Source: Okeania sp. KiyG1 (GTDB lineage: Bacteria; Cyanobacteriota; Cyanobacteriia; Cyanobacteriales; Microcoleaceae). Taken from it: a DNA stretch of 64,000 bases. The DNA lies in NCBI RefSeq assembly GCF_014132355.1, contig NZ_BLZO01000109.1, positions 91,820 to 155,819 of the forward strand, given 5' to 3'. The notes beneath the pieces are model-generated. The model did not search any database and was not told the DNA's origin. It worked only from the letters and a program-made list of their open reading frames with translations. Positions within the stretch are counted from its first letter, which is position 1, and each line of letters begins with the position of its first letter. Made by a program: the position numbers and the translations under genes. Positions 37,374 to 47,433 of the stretch are shown here, in pieces.

Positions 37374-38387
37374 CTACCGCACAAATTGTGGCATAACTTC
37401 CGCAGCAGTAAACAAACCATAAAGACCTCTTTGATATAAGGCAACTCCAGCTTTCAAATAGCCAAATGCCGGACCACAAACATTAGCCGCCATGCTTGTC
37501 TCATCCCCCAATGTAAAAGTATGTGTAGAAATTTTGCCCTCAAAAGTGCGACCAGTCACCTGAACATTCGTACTCAAAGGCTTTTTCGGGTTGCGAGTAT
37601 CAACAATACCTCCCACACTTACCCGGTCGCGATCGCAAATTCCCGCCAACTCCAACATAATATCGTCAGCGTGTTCCATATTTTCCAACTTCAACAGACC
37701 ATTGGTCTCCTCCAACAAAGCCTCAACTTCAGCATCAGTCATCGCCTTAGCTTTTTCCACATCATATCCAGGCAAATGGCCAATATCCTCACGAATTGTA
37801 GCTCGGTAAGCTTCCCAATTAGCAATACCCACTCCAAAAGTAATATTCACACTATGAATTTCAGCATAACTCTGAGCTGCAATAGCCGCTGCTGCAGTTA
37901 ATAAACCAGGAGTTGCGCCACAACCAGTCATATAAGTAATACCCGCAGCTTGTAGCTCATCTTTCAAGGCCAATAATTGTTCAACAGCACTGGTACGCTT
38001 AATGGCATCCACCAATACACCCCGCCAACCAGCAGCAATAAACTGTTTCGCAACACTTGCCATAAAAGTATTAGGCAAGTTTGGTAAGGCCAGAAAATAA
38101 CCATCTACAGTATCAGCAACTTTGATTAGTTCCTCAATACTGTGACTACTTAAAACGCCACCAGATTCTAAATGACCTAAAGACCCCTGAGTATTGTACA
38201 TGGTCATACATTGGTCAGGATTTAATCCTTGAGTGTTGTAGGCATAACCTTTTTGGTCAGCAGCAGCAACCCAGAGCATTTCTTGTTTGGGAGCAAGTAC
38301 CCTAGCAGCAGCTTGACCCAGGCCACCGAAACCTAAAACACCTACACGAATTTGATTTTTTGAACTTGGAGTTTGCATTATATTCAT
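37374..38387 (-). CDS. Saccharopine dehydrogenase-like NAD(P)-binding oxidoreductase
   Basis: 337 residues. The N-terminal Rossmann motif is [17 protein letters not shown] (residues about 14-30), followed by [15 protein letters not shown] and [14 protein letters not shown] (the substrate/nicotinamide side), and a C-terminal domain with [21 protein letters not shown]. It belongs to a cyanobacterial family annotated saccharopine-dehydrogenase-like; no lysine-degradation role is expected and the substrate is unknown. Two start codons are close (ATG 38387, or ATG 38378 giving [12 protein letters not shown]). A single gene. Confidence 0.8.
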   Translation of the reverse strand: MNIMQTPSSKNQIRVGVLGFGGLGQAAARVLAPKQEMLWVAAADQKGYAYNTQGLNPDQCMTMYNTQGSLGHLESGGVLSSHSIEELIKVADTVDGYFLALPNLPNTFMASVAKQFIAAGWRGVLVDAIKRTSAVEQLLALKDELQAAGITYMTGCGATPGLLTAAAAIAAQSYAEIHSVNITFGVGIANWEAYRATIREDIGHLPGYDVEKAKAMTDAEVEALLEETNGLLKLENMEHADDIMLELAGICDRDRVSVGGIVDTRNPKKPLSTNVQVTGRTFEGKISTHTFTLGDETSMAANVCGPAFGYLKAGVALYQRGLYGLFTAAEVMPQFVR

Positions 38388-38451
38388 AGCGTTTGATTTA
38401 ATTGGACAGACCTTTATTATCGGTTATGGGGCGTTACTGTGGAAAACGAAA

Positions 38452-38530
38452 TTGAAGAAGGAAGAAAGAAGAAGGAAGAAGAAGGAAGGAAAAAAAAGTG
38501 GATGGGGACTCAAACCCCAACCAATTGTAA
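38452..38530 (+). repeat. Left arm of a 650-bp inverted-repeat element
   Basis: TTGAAGAAGGAAGAAAGAAG then GAAGGAAGG and GTGGATGGGGACTCAAACCC. The right arm at 39021-39100 is its inverse, with about 85% match by eye. Confidence 0.7.
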
Positions 38531-39020
38531 GAGCTGATTTATAAACTTAGCTAAAAGTCTTACATCACCAAGGTTTCAGGAATTTGAGGTCTACAGGACG
38601 ATAACGAACAAAACCTAAGTATAGTGATAAATTCAGCCTCTTAATATTTACTTTATAAATCATCTCTAAAAGGGGAAGCTTTAGACCAGAATTTATCGGT
38701 AATTATTAATAATTGAATGAAGCTAAATAATTAATAGTTTTACTCAAGTCGATAATAAATCAAAGCTATTCCACATATTACAGAGTTTATTTTAAATTCA
38801 TTACGATTGATTATTAATTTTCAGGCAGTAATTTATGTCAATTAAATCTACATAATAATCTGTATTTTATTTAAACTATTTATCTCAACTAAGAAAACAC
38901 AAAAAAACTTCTTTCCTTCTATTTTGTGCCTTTAAATTCTTAAGTTTACCATCACAATAATTTTGAACATTTCTCCAATTATCTTTTGATTTTGGGTTTA
39001 ATTCCCTACCGTCTATACGG
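38531..39020. other. Interior of the inverted-repeat element
   Basis: About 490 bp. It contains a short hairpin-repeat fragment (AAAAGGGGAAGCTTTAGACCAG, 38665) and, on the minus strand near 38885-39060, a reading segment (VCKHRIDGRELNPKSKDNWR) that could be a transposase remnant, family not recognised. No intact gene. Confidence 0.4.
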
Positions 39021-39100
39021 TGTTTACAAACTTGTTGGGACTTGAGTCCCCATCCATTTTTTCCTTTTTCTTCCTTTCTTCTTTCTTCTTCCTTCTTCAA
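39021..39100 (-). repeat. Right arm of the 650-bp inverted-repeat element
   Basis: The inverse of 38452-38530, including GGGACTTGAGTCCCCATCC (itself a small palindrome) and CTTCTTCCTTCTTCAA. Arm plus interior gives an element of 38452-39100. Confidence 0.7.
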
Positions 39101-39519
39101 CTTGAAAAGCAATAATTGACCCACAGATCCAAAAATATTGATTAGAACAGTTAAGGATAATAGGGATCGACCGTTTTGCCATAACAGCTTAGGTGATATT
39201 TGTCAATAACTTTGAGCTTAAATATTAAAATAAGTTGAAAGTTTAAATTCTAAACAACTACTTATCTACCAACGTCACTTCCATAACTTGGTCCAATATG
39301 TTGACGGTTTGAGAAATATACGTCAAACTTAACAAATAACTGATTTATTGCTTCTGATTATATTAACTTTTGTTAAGTAATGACTCGTAATCTATCAATT
39401 AGTAAAAATTGATTTAGATTAAAAAAGTCATTTAACTAAGAAGCAATTTCAGCAGACATCACTTTCAAACAATTGATGTCAGCATATAGTCCTACAACTG
39501 TTGTTCATAATATTTAGCT
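39101..39519. other. Intergenic region upstream of the DUF2997 gene
   Basis: AT-rich, with no repeat family recognised and no gene seen. It must hold the promoter of the DUF2997-DUF1257 pair; GTTAAG/TATTAT-like hexamers occur but none stands out. Confidence 0.4.
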
Positions 39520-39738
39520 ATGAACATGGAAACTTTAGAGTTCATAATTTATCCAGATGGTCGAGTACAGGAAAAAGTTACTGGCATTGTCGGTACATCC
39601 TGTACAGAAGTAACTAAGGCAATAGAAGAAGAATTAGGAATTATTCTCACTCAAGAATCAACTTCTGAATACTTTGCTCAACAGCAGCATCAGTCTGAGA
39701 CTGCTACAACGCAAGTTTCTTCTTTCAGCAACTGGTAA
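39520..39738 (+). CDS. DUF2997 family protein
   Basis: 72 residues. The motif METLEFIIYPDGRVQEKVTGIVGTSCTEVTKAIEEELG is the DUF2997 core (strand, DGRVxE turn, GxxC, helix). The Cys of GTSC is conserved in the family. It is a very small companion protein found beside DUF1257/Ycf35 and a ferredoxin in cyanobacteria, as here (DUF1257 starts 45 bases downstream). Role unknown; gene order suggests a redox or membrane-associated complex. The start is ATG 39520 or the ATG six bases later. Confidence 0.85.
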   Translation: MNMETLEFIIYPDGRVQEKVTGIVGTSCTEVTKAIEEELGIILTQESTSEYFAQQQHQSETATTQVSSFSNW

Positions 39739-39783
39739 AATTCTTTTTTTTGTTGAGTTCAATTTATTTCTTTTTAAATAACT

Positions 39784-40170
39784 ATGTCACACTTTAGTCA
39801 AATCAAAACTCAAATTCGTAACTTGAAGTCTTTGCAGTCCGCTCTCACAGATTTAGGTATTGACTGGAAATCTGGTCCTACAGAAGTTCGTGGTTATCGT
39901 GGACAAACTAGCACTGCTGAAGTAGTTGTAGAACAAAATAATGGGTATGACCTGGGGTTTGCCTGGAATGGTAATGAATATGAATTGGTAGCGGATCTAC
40001 AATTTTGGCAACAAGCATGGTCTGTAGATCGGTTTATCAGTATGGTGACTCAGCGCTATGCTTACAGCACTGTAGTTAATGAAACTACTAAACAAGGATT
40101 TCAAGTTACCGAACAGCAAAAAAACAAAGATGGCTCTATTCGTCTAGTTGTTCAGCGTTGGAGTTCTTAA
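39784..40170 (+). CDS. DUF1257 (Ycf35-like) protein
   Basis: 128 residues: MSHFSQIKTQIRNLKSLQSALTDLG, GYRGQTSTAEVVVEQNNGYDLGFAWN, ELVADLQFWQQAWSVDRFISMVTQRYA and GFQVTEQQKNKDGSIRLVVQRW. This is the family of plastid-encoded Ycf35, whose function is undefined. It follows DUF2997 at 45 bp, probably in one transcript. The cluster partner ferredoxin is 526 bp further on, separated by a G-rich repeat that may have been inserted into the ancestral operon. Confidence 0.9.
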   Translation: MSHFSQIKTQIRNLKSLQSALTDLGIDWKSGPTEVRGYRGQTSTAEVVVEQNNGYDLGFAWNGNEYELVADLQFWQQAWSVDRFISMVTQRYAYSTVVNETTKQGFQVTEQQKNKDGSIRLVVQRWSS

Positions 40171-40237
40171 AAGGCAGAAGGCAGAAGGTAGAAGGCAGAA
40201 GGCAGTAGGGGGAAAGAATTGATATATCTAGTGTGAT

Positions 40238-40450
40238 AATTGATTTGGCGTTGCTGATTATGGGTTTGATTTTGCCCCCCTAGCTCCCCAATTTTGGGGG
40301 AAGAAAACTCTAAAAGTCCCCGTGATCCCCTCCCGTCCCCCTTGAAAAGGGGGAAGCCAGATGTTGCTGCGCTTTTTGTTGAACGGGGGATTTAGGGGGC
40401 TTGAACAGAACCAAACAATCGCATTCATGATACTTCAATTCAGCAACGCC
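40238..40450. repeat. G/C-hairpin repeat between DUF1257 and ferredoxin genes
   Basis: CCCCCCTAGCTCCCCAATTTTGGGGGAAG, CTTGAAAAGGGGGAAG and GGGGGATTTAGGGGG modules lie between GGCGTTGCTGATTATG and the inverse CATTCATGATACTTCAATTCAGCAACGCC. The element thus has inverted ends GGCGTTGCTGA, like those between copies at 42885 and 43062. Two further palindromic CTCCACCGGAGGGG units follow (40508 and 40600), in nearly identical direct repeats of about 90 bp. Confidence 0.75.
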
Positions 40451-40696
40451 ATTGATTTTATTTTTTATTATTGGAGATGTCTATTCTTTTTCTTTCCTCC
40501 TGACTCGGTCTTCCCCCTCCACCGGAGGGGTTAGGGGTGAGTTGACTCCTAAGTAATGATGTCTATTCTTCTTTCTTCCCTCCTGACTCGGTCTTCCCCC
40601 TCCACCGGAGGGGTTAGGGGTGGGTTGACTCCTAAGTAATTAAGACTAATATTATACACTGATTCAGCAACACCATTTATTTTTGCCAGAGGTCTA

Positions 40697-41152
40697 ATGC
40701 TAGATTTTTCTCCATCACCTCCTGAGTCTAACACAGAACGTTCAGGTTTTGAACCGGAACTTGGTGGAGTGTTACGCAATACTCCCGAACGTTCAGGTTT
40801 TGAACCCGAACTTGGTGGGATGTTGCGACAAAAGGGAGTTTACGTTGATGAAATTACCTGTATCGGTTGTAAACACTGCGCTCATGTTGCCCATAATACT
40901 TTTTATATAGAAGCAGATCATGGGCGAGCGAGAGTTTTTCAGCAAGATGGTGACTCTGAAGAATTAATCCAAGAAGCGATCGACACTTGTCCTGTAAATT
41001 GTATTCACTGGGTTGATTATACCAAACTAAAAAACTTAGAACAAGAGCGCAAGTATCAGGTGATTCCTATTGCTGGTGGTCCTGTGGATAGCGGAGCGGC
41101 TCGTATTGCTAGTCACAGAAATAAGCAAAATGCAGAGAAAAAGAAAATTTGA
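40697..41152 (+). CDS. Ferredoxin with tandem N-terminal motif
   Basis: 151 residues. The cluster-binding part is ITCIGCKHCAHVAHNTF (Cys-x2-Cys-x2-Cys) with the distal CPVNCIHW, a 4Fe-4S ferredoxin fold at residues 48-110. The N-terminal extension carries ERSGFEPELGGVLR twice with a 17-residue (51 bp) period; the second copy leads straight into the ferredoxin. The C-terminal 35 residues are basic (ASHRNKQNAEKKKI). This ferredoxin is habitually close to DUF1257 and DUF2997 genes in cyanobacteria, which supports a joint electron-transfer task. Confidence 0.88.
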   Translation: MLDFSPSPPESNTERSGFEPELGGVLRNTPERSGFEPELGGMLRQKGVYVDEITCIGCKHCAHVAHNTFYIEADHGRARVFQQDGDSEELIQEAIDTCPVNCIHWVDYTKLKNLEQERKYQVIPIAGGPVDSGAARIASHRNKQNAEKKKI

Positions 41153-41339
41153 TTCTTGTAATTAGTTTATAAAACTGTAGGTTGGGTTGCGCAGTTAGAT
41201 TAACCCAACCACAATATTTATTTTTTATGAAAGTAAGGGAGTAGAAACCCACCCTAACCCCTCCCAGGAGGGGAAAAAGGGAGTAGGGAAGAAATTGAAA
41301 AAGTAAGGGAGTAGAGATTAGTTAGTTAACGATCTAAGG

Positions 41340-42669
41340 AGCCGTGTAAAAATAACTTGAACAAATTACCTCCAAAGCTAAATAATAAAAGTATCACGTT
41401 TATTGTTGGGTAATATGTCTGATAACTCTGTAGTCAAAACTATTCAAGACAAGTATGAATTGTTGTGGCCTTACTTAAACGAAAAAACACGACGTATATG
41501 GGCAGCTATTGAAGCTCAAAGCCTGGGTTGGGGAGGTCTCACCTTGGTGGCCAAAGCAACTGGACTTTCGCGGACAACAATTCATGCTGGTATAGATAAT
41601 CTCTGTAAATCAGATGGAACAACAAGATCGGACTACAGCGATCGAATTCGTGAATTTGGTGGTGGCCGTAAACTACTAGAGGAAAAAGACCCAACTCTGT
41701 TAACAGATTTGGAATTACTGATTGAACCCGCGACTTTAGGAGACCCAGAATCTCCTCTGAAATGGACCTCAAAAAGTGTAGCTAAATTAGCAGCAGGATT
41801 GAATCAAGGGGGACACAGAATCAGCCCTAAAAGTGTTTATAATTTACTGGAGTCTCTTGGTTACAGCCTACAATCAAATCGTAAGACTCGCGATCGCTCA
41901 TCTCACCCAGATCGAGATGCTCAGTTTTTACATATTGCTCAACAAGTTAGATATTTCCAATCTGAAAATCAACCAGTCATTTCTGTTGATACCAAGAAAA
42001 AGAATTAATTGGGGATTTTAAGAACTCTGGTCATGAATGGTGTGTTCATGGACAACCAATAGAAGTACGAATGCACGACTTTGCTGACCCGAAATTGGGT
42101 AAAGCAATTCCCTATGGAATTTATGACTTAACTTTGAATACTGGATGGGTGAATGTTGGCATTGACCACGACACAGCCTGCTTTGCAGTGGAGTCGATTC
42201 GCCATTGGTGGTACTCAATGGGTGAAGAACTTTATCCAGATAGTCAAAAGATAATGATTACAGCTGACTGTGGTGGTAGTAATAGTTATCGCTCCCGACT
42301 ATGGAAGTTAGAACTACAAGAATTTGCTGACGAGATTAATCGAACTATTCATGTGTGTCATTTCCCTCCCGGTACCAGTAAATGGAACAAAATTGAACAT
42401 CGCTTGTTTTGCCAGATCACCCAAAACTGGCGTGGCAGACCCCTAAGTAGCTTGCAAGTCGTGATTAATCTTATTAACAATACTACTACCACACAAGGAT
42501 TGAATGTAGTTGCTCACCTAGACGAAAATTTTTACGAAACAGGAATTAAAGTAAGTCGCGAAGAATTTAATGCCATTAGAATTGAGCCAGACTTTTTTCA
42601 TGGTGAATGGAATTATATGATTAAGCCGAGAACAATAGCTTAAATTGTTCAAGTTATTTTTACACGGCT
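41340..42669 (+). mobile_element. ISAzo13-like insertion sequence
   Basis: A 1330-bp element with near-perfect terminal inverted repeats AGCCGTGTAAAAATAACTTG (extending to AACAA) and the inverse at 42645-42669. CTAAG occurs just outside both ends, a possible 5-bp target duplication with one base offset. One transposase gene in two frames lies inside. The closeness of the ends suggests recent movement. Confidence 0.85.
41415..42643 (+). CDS. ISAzo13-family DDE transposase in two overlapping frames
   Basis: Part one (ATG 41415 to stop 42008) has the helix-turn-helix GGLTLVAKATGLSRTTIHAGI and ends at VISVDTKKK, the first catalytic Asp. Part two continues one frame back as ELIGDFKNSGHEWCVHGQP through ITADCGGSNSYRSRLWK (second Asp) and SKWNKIEHRLF (catalytic Glu). 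The two frames meet at AAGAAAAAGAATTAA; a -1 slip on G-AAA-AAG gives the continuous protein of about 409 residues. It may be programmed frameshifting or a one-base deletion. All DDE residues are kept. Confidence 0.85.
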
Positions 42670-42715
42670 ACTAAGTACAAAAATTGGGATAATTTATTTT
42701 CTGCTATTCCCTTAG

Positions 42716-43331
42716 AGGTTGTCTGAGAAGTCTTTGCTACATCCAAGCCCCCGCGCATCCCCCAATTTTGGGGGACTTAAAGATAGCAAATTGATTCTTG
42801 TTCCCCCAAATTTGGGGGCTAGGGGGCAAAATTCCCAAATTTGGGGGCTAGGGGGCAAAATTCAGTATCAAAAAACGGCGTTGCTTATATTGAAGTATGA
42901 ATGCGCGATTGTTTGGTTCTGGTCTACGCCCCCGCGCATCCCCCAATTTTGGGGGACTTAAAGATAGCAAATTGATTCTTGTTCCCCCAAAGTTGGGGGG
43001 CTAGGGGGCAAAATTCCCAAATTTGGGGGGCTAGGGGGCAAAATTCAGTATCAAAAAACGGCGTTGCTTAATTGAAGTATGAATGCGCGATTGTTTGGTT
43101 CTGGTCTACGCCCCCGCGCATCCCCCAATTTTGGGGGACTTAAAGATAGCAAATTGATTCTTGTTCCCCCAAATTTGGGGGCTAGGGGGCAAAATTCCCA
43201 AATTTGGGGGGCTAGGGGGCAAAATTCCCAAATTTGGGGGCTAGGGGGCAAAATTCCCAAAGTTGGGGGCTAGGGGGCAAAATTCCCAAAGTTGGGGGGC
43301 TAGGGGGGCAAAACTCAGTATCAAAAAACTT
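42716..43331. repeat. Triple array of G/C-hairpin repeat units with inner tandem repeat
   Basis: Three units start at about 42737, 42909 and 43088, each with CCCCCGCGCATCCCCCAATTTTGG, GACTTAAAGATAGCAAATTG and CCCAAATTTGGGGGCTAGGGGGCAAAATTC. The units are joined by a GTATGAATGCGCGATTGTTTGGTTCTGG linker. The third unit holds five tandem copies of the 31-33-bp CCCAAAxTTGGGGGCTAGGGGGCAAAATT module. The array ends AGTATCAAAAAACTTTTCTCA, as at 10320. Confidence 0.9.
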
Positions 43332-43348
43332 TTCTCAAATAACTAACC

Positions 43349-43921
43349 ATGACTACAACACCAATAAAACCACAACTTACTTTTGAACAATTCCTGGAAA
43401 ATCTCCCTGATGCAGAGGGACGTTATGAATTTGTTAATGGAGAAATAATAAGAATATTACCAACCAGAAGACATGAAACTATCGCTGAGTTGATTACCGA
43501 CTTGATGAAGGATGAAGTAAAGCGCCTGAATCTCAATTATTTTGTTTCTGGCAGAATAATTATTAGAACTTTTCGCAAAGATGGCAAAGAGCAAGGTCGT
43601 CATCCTGATGTAAGTGTGGTTGATAAAACAATTTGGTCAGCTAATCCAAGAGCTTATTCTGCACTTACCGAACCGCTTCAGTTGGCTGTAGAAATTGTAT
43701 CTACAAATTGGGAAGATGACTATATTGATAAACGAGATGAATATCAACGTTTGAGAATTATTGAATATTGGATTGTCGATTATTTAGCCGTGGGTAGTCG
43801 CGATATTTTAGGCAACCCGAAACAGCCGAGTATTATGGTTTGTTTACTCGATGAAAATGGAGTTTATCAAACTAATTTATATCAAGGTAAAGATAAAATA
43901 GTATCCCGAACTTTTCCATAG
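43349..43921 (+). CDS. Uma2/DUF820-family putative restriction-like endonuclease
   Basis: 190 residues. LTFEQFLENLPDAEGRYEFVNGEIIRI is the family opening. PDVSVV and LAVEIVSTNWEDDYIDKRDEYQRLRIIEYWIVD provide the PD-(D/E)xK-like catalytic core (Asp in HPDV, Glu-x-Val in VEIV, the Lys of IDKRDEY). These proteins are massively multiplied in cyanobacteria; their biological role is unclear. It starts 18 bases after the repeat array, so its promoter must lie within that repeat. The end KIVSRTFP is followed by more family-like sequence out of register after the TAG (LTLTVEQILAA), so the protein may be shortened by one stop codon. Confidence 0.85.
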   Translation: MTTTPIKPQLTFEQFLENLPDAEGRYEFVNGEIIRILPTRRHETIAELITDLMKDEVKRLNLNYFVSGRIIIRTFRKDGKEQGRHPDVSVVDKTIWSANPRAYSALTEPLQLAVEIVSTNWEDDYIDKRDEYQRLRIIEYWIVDYLAVGSRDILGNPKQPSIMVCLLDENGVYQTNLYQGKDKIVSRTFP

Positions 43922-44057
43922 TTAACATTAACTGTGGAACAAATATTAGCAGCTTAATTGAAGAAGTTATATCATGTCCGGTTGAATACTTAAAACCTAC
44001 ATTCCGCACGACAAAATTGGGTAAACTGCACTAAACTTGCTTCAACCCAACCTACGC

Positions 44058-47000
44058 CTAATCCTTCAGTTTCTCCAACACCTCATCAGTAAAGGGGTTT
44101 TCACCTGCCTGGAGCGCTTCGATCCATTCTTGGCGTTGAGCTTTATCCTCCTCATCATCAGTCCATTCTACAAATACCTGAAAATCTGCGATCGCTCCTT
44201 CAATATTCCCTGTTAATGCCCTGGCAAGTCCGCGACTATCAGTAATATTGCCATCTTTTGGGCTAAGGGCGACTGCTTTCTCACAAGCAAACATCACATT
44301 AGCGGCTTGTTTGTAAAGACTGCCATTCCAACAGAGTGTATTCCAATTACTAGCAGAAATTTGAGTGGGATCGATTTTTTCTGCTTGTTTGTAGGAGGAA
44401 ATTGCTTCCTTAACTTTACCCTCTTCCACAAGCTCGCTCCCTTTATCCAACATTGCATCGGAAGCCTCATATTTTGCTTTAGCTTCTGGATCGATATTTT
44501 TTAGATTAGGAATGTATGCCACTTTGTCAAGTTCTTTTGCTCGTTGATACTTTTCTACTGCTTCCTCAGTTTTTCCTTCTCTTGCTAATTTCGTACCTTC
44601 CTCCATCAGCTTTTCTACCTCAGCTAATGATGTTGCGATAATTTTTGGGTTCAGGTTGAGGTCGGGATTCCATTTTAGTGCTTTCTCAAATTTAGCAACT
44701 GCTTGCTCGAGTTTTTCTCCAACTTCACTGTTTTGTCATCACTTGCAGAAGCAATAGTCTCTCCACCAGGACTAAATTCTATAGCATTGACCCAATTCTC
44801 ATGCCCGGTTATAGTCTGCAATAATTTCCCCTGAAGGTCCCACAACTTCACCGTTTTATCACGACTTGCAGAAGCAATAGTCTCCCCGTCCGGGCTAAAG
44901 GCTACACCATAGACATAATTCTCATGCCCGGTTATAGTCTGCAATAATTTCCCCTGAAGGTCCCACAACTTCACTGTTTTGTCATCACTTGCAGAAGCAA
45001 TAGTCTCTCCATCCGGACTAAATGCTACACTCAAGACCCTATTTTCATGCCCTTCAAGGCGGTTACGCTCTCTAAACTTCTCCTCTTTGTTGCGTTGATA
45101 AACTGCTACTCGGAGAGCATTTGTAATCTTGCTAGCTTTATCCGTTGGCTCAAATTGATCATCAATTTGTTTTTGCCTAGCCTCCATAGCAGTCATCAGG
45201 CCATCCCACCGCTCACCCGAAATAGACAACCCTCTAGACTCATTTGCTTCAGCAATAATAGTTTGCCTTTCTGCTCTTCTACTTTCCTTGTGTTCCTCCA
45301 AGGCAAATATTGTCATCCCTCCTGCCAATACTGCCATCCCCAATGCAGCACCAACCGAAACTCTAACTACCCGCTTCTGCAACTGCTGTCGTTTTGACTT
45401 TTCCTGTTTCAGTTCTTCTAATATTTCAGGGCCTTTCCTTTGCCGAATAAAAGCAACTAAATAATCATGTACTAACTGATAACGATTTGCTGGTTTTTCT
45501 GGCGACAAAAATACCAAACCAGACTCGACAAAAATATTTAATACTAACTCTAACTCTTTCACTTTAAACTCACTTTCTTTCACCAACTCCGCCTGAGTTT
45601 TCAGTGGGCGAGTATTATTTTCATCGGTCAACAACATCAACACCAACCAAGCCGATTTTTCATTTTCTTCACCACAGTATTTCACTACTTCTGCTAAATA
45701 TCGCTCTACTAATTCTGCCTTGGGATTATCTCCTAATTCTTGATATTTTTCTATAGTAGTAATATTCTCTGTCTGCAATTGTGACCCGACAATTTGTAAC
45801 TCAATCGGACGAATATCTTCTGTCTCTTGGGCTAAGTCTTTTACCAACTTTTCCGTCAGATTTTCATCTATTTTAAATTGAGAGTTTTTTGTTAATTCTT
45901 GAATAACTGATTTTCCCTGTTCCTGGGAAAAATTACCCAAGTAATAGAGAATATCTTTACTTAAAATATCATTGTTAATTACCTCCAAATCTCCTAAACG
46001 ATTAAATTCTAATAAATGATGAATATAATCTTCTCGCAGAGATAAAATAATTTTCGTCAAGTGAATATTCAAACAGTCTTGGAGAAATTGAGCAAATTCT
46101 CGTTTCTTCCCTGGTTCAGTATTTTCAAAGAAAAATTCCTCAAATTGGTCAAAAATTATAACTGTTGGTAGATTTAATTTATCGTTATTTTGTAACTGAG
46201 CTAAAATTGCCTCAGTTGAATTAAGAGTATCTGAATTAACTGCTAATTTTTTAGTTTTTTGTAGTTGTTCTGCTAAATTTTTTCCCAACCTTGAAACCCA
46301 TTCAACATAAACTCGCTGCAAAACAAGCACTACATGACGGGTATCAATTAATTTTTGCTCTAAAGCAGGAATTAATCCTGCCTGCAACATGGAACTTTTA
46401 CCAACTCCTGATTGTCCATAAACAACTATTAATTTACGTTGATTATCCCTCAGTCTTTTCAACAGTTCTTCTACATCAAACTGCCTTCCAGTTTCCGAAG
46501 TTTCTTGAGTAGAATTTTTGGGATTGAACTTAGGAAAAGTCGGATTAATATTTTGCTTTCTATGCCTCAAACGATTCGCGCCAATGAATGCCTGAAACCC
46601 AAATTCCTGTTCAATCTTTTTTTGACTTTGTTTGTATTCAAAAGCTTTCAAGTATTCTTTTTTCTAAATAAATTTCTTGTAATTCTTTGTATATAGAAAA
46701 ATAAAGTTTTGGGTCGTATTCAACTTTTTCTTCTGCGAGCGCTGTGTTTAGAGTTTCTATAGCTCCTTTGATGTTACCTAAACATTTATTTGCTTTTCCC
46801 AAAGAAAATAAGTACCAAACTTTATGATATGAACGTTCCCAATCTAAAATTATTTTGTCTTTATCTGAAGTAGAATGAGACGCATTCTTCAAGGTATTGT
46901 TACAAATTTTGAGAGCTTTTTGAGCATACTTTTTTGCTTCTGTGTAGTCATTTTTTGCTAGTTTAACTTCTGCCATAAAACCATTTGCCTGTGCTTCCCG

Positions 47001-47390
47001 GAATTGGTAAGAATAAGCTTGATGTAATTTAATTGCTCTATTGGCGACATTCTCTAACTGATTCCAACGCTGCAAATATTGTAAAACCACTCCCCAAGCA
47101 TTGATAAACTTGGCAACCAAGTCAGGGGGCTTAACTTTCTCAAAGGTTTCTACCGACTGCTGAAGATAGGAACAAGCGAGATTGTAAGATTTTTCTTGTT
47201 CAGCTCGATGCCAAACTCCATAACTGCGCCACCACGAGCCTAGATAATAATGAATGTGAGCAACTCGCACAGCCTGATTCAGTTGTTGCCAAAGTTCGAG
47301 ACTGCGTTGATCATGCTCTAGTGGTTTTTTTGTAGAATTATCTGCTGCTGCTTCATAAAACTGATATAAAACGTCATAATTAGTGACATT
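44058..47390 (-). pseudogene. Decayed second copy of the TPR-STAND-WD40-TPR protein
   Basis: The order of parts matches the intact protein at 50695-56196. TPR-like helices (47390-46640) begin at ADNSTKKPLEH, equal to about residue 205 of the intact copy. After a one-base gain in an A-run near 46660 come the STAND ATPase (Walker A YGQSGVGKSS, Walker B TVIIFDQFEEFF), the basic stretch and membrane helix VSVGAALGMAVLAGGMTIF, and only three WD40 repeats. A deletion and frameshift near 44733 join the third repeat to the C-terminal TPR part (TKLAREGKTEEAVEKYQRAK...NPFTDEVLEKL). The N-terminal 200 residues were lost where the tnpB element lies. Confidence 0.85.
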
Positions 47391-47433
47391 TTAATGTTTA
47401 CTTCCTGCTTCTACTGAGGCCGTCGGCGGTTAC

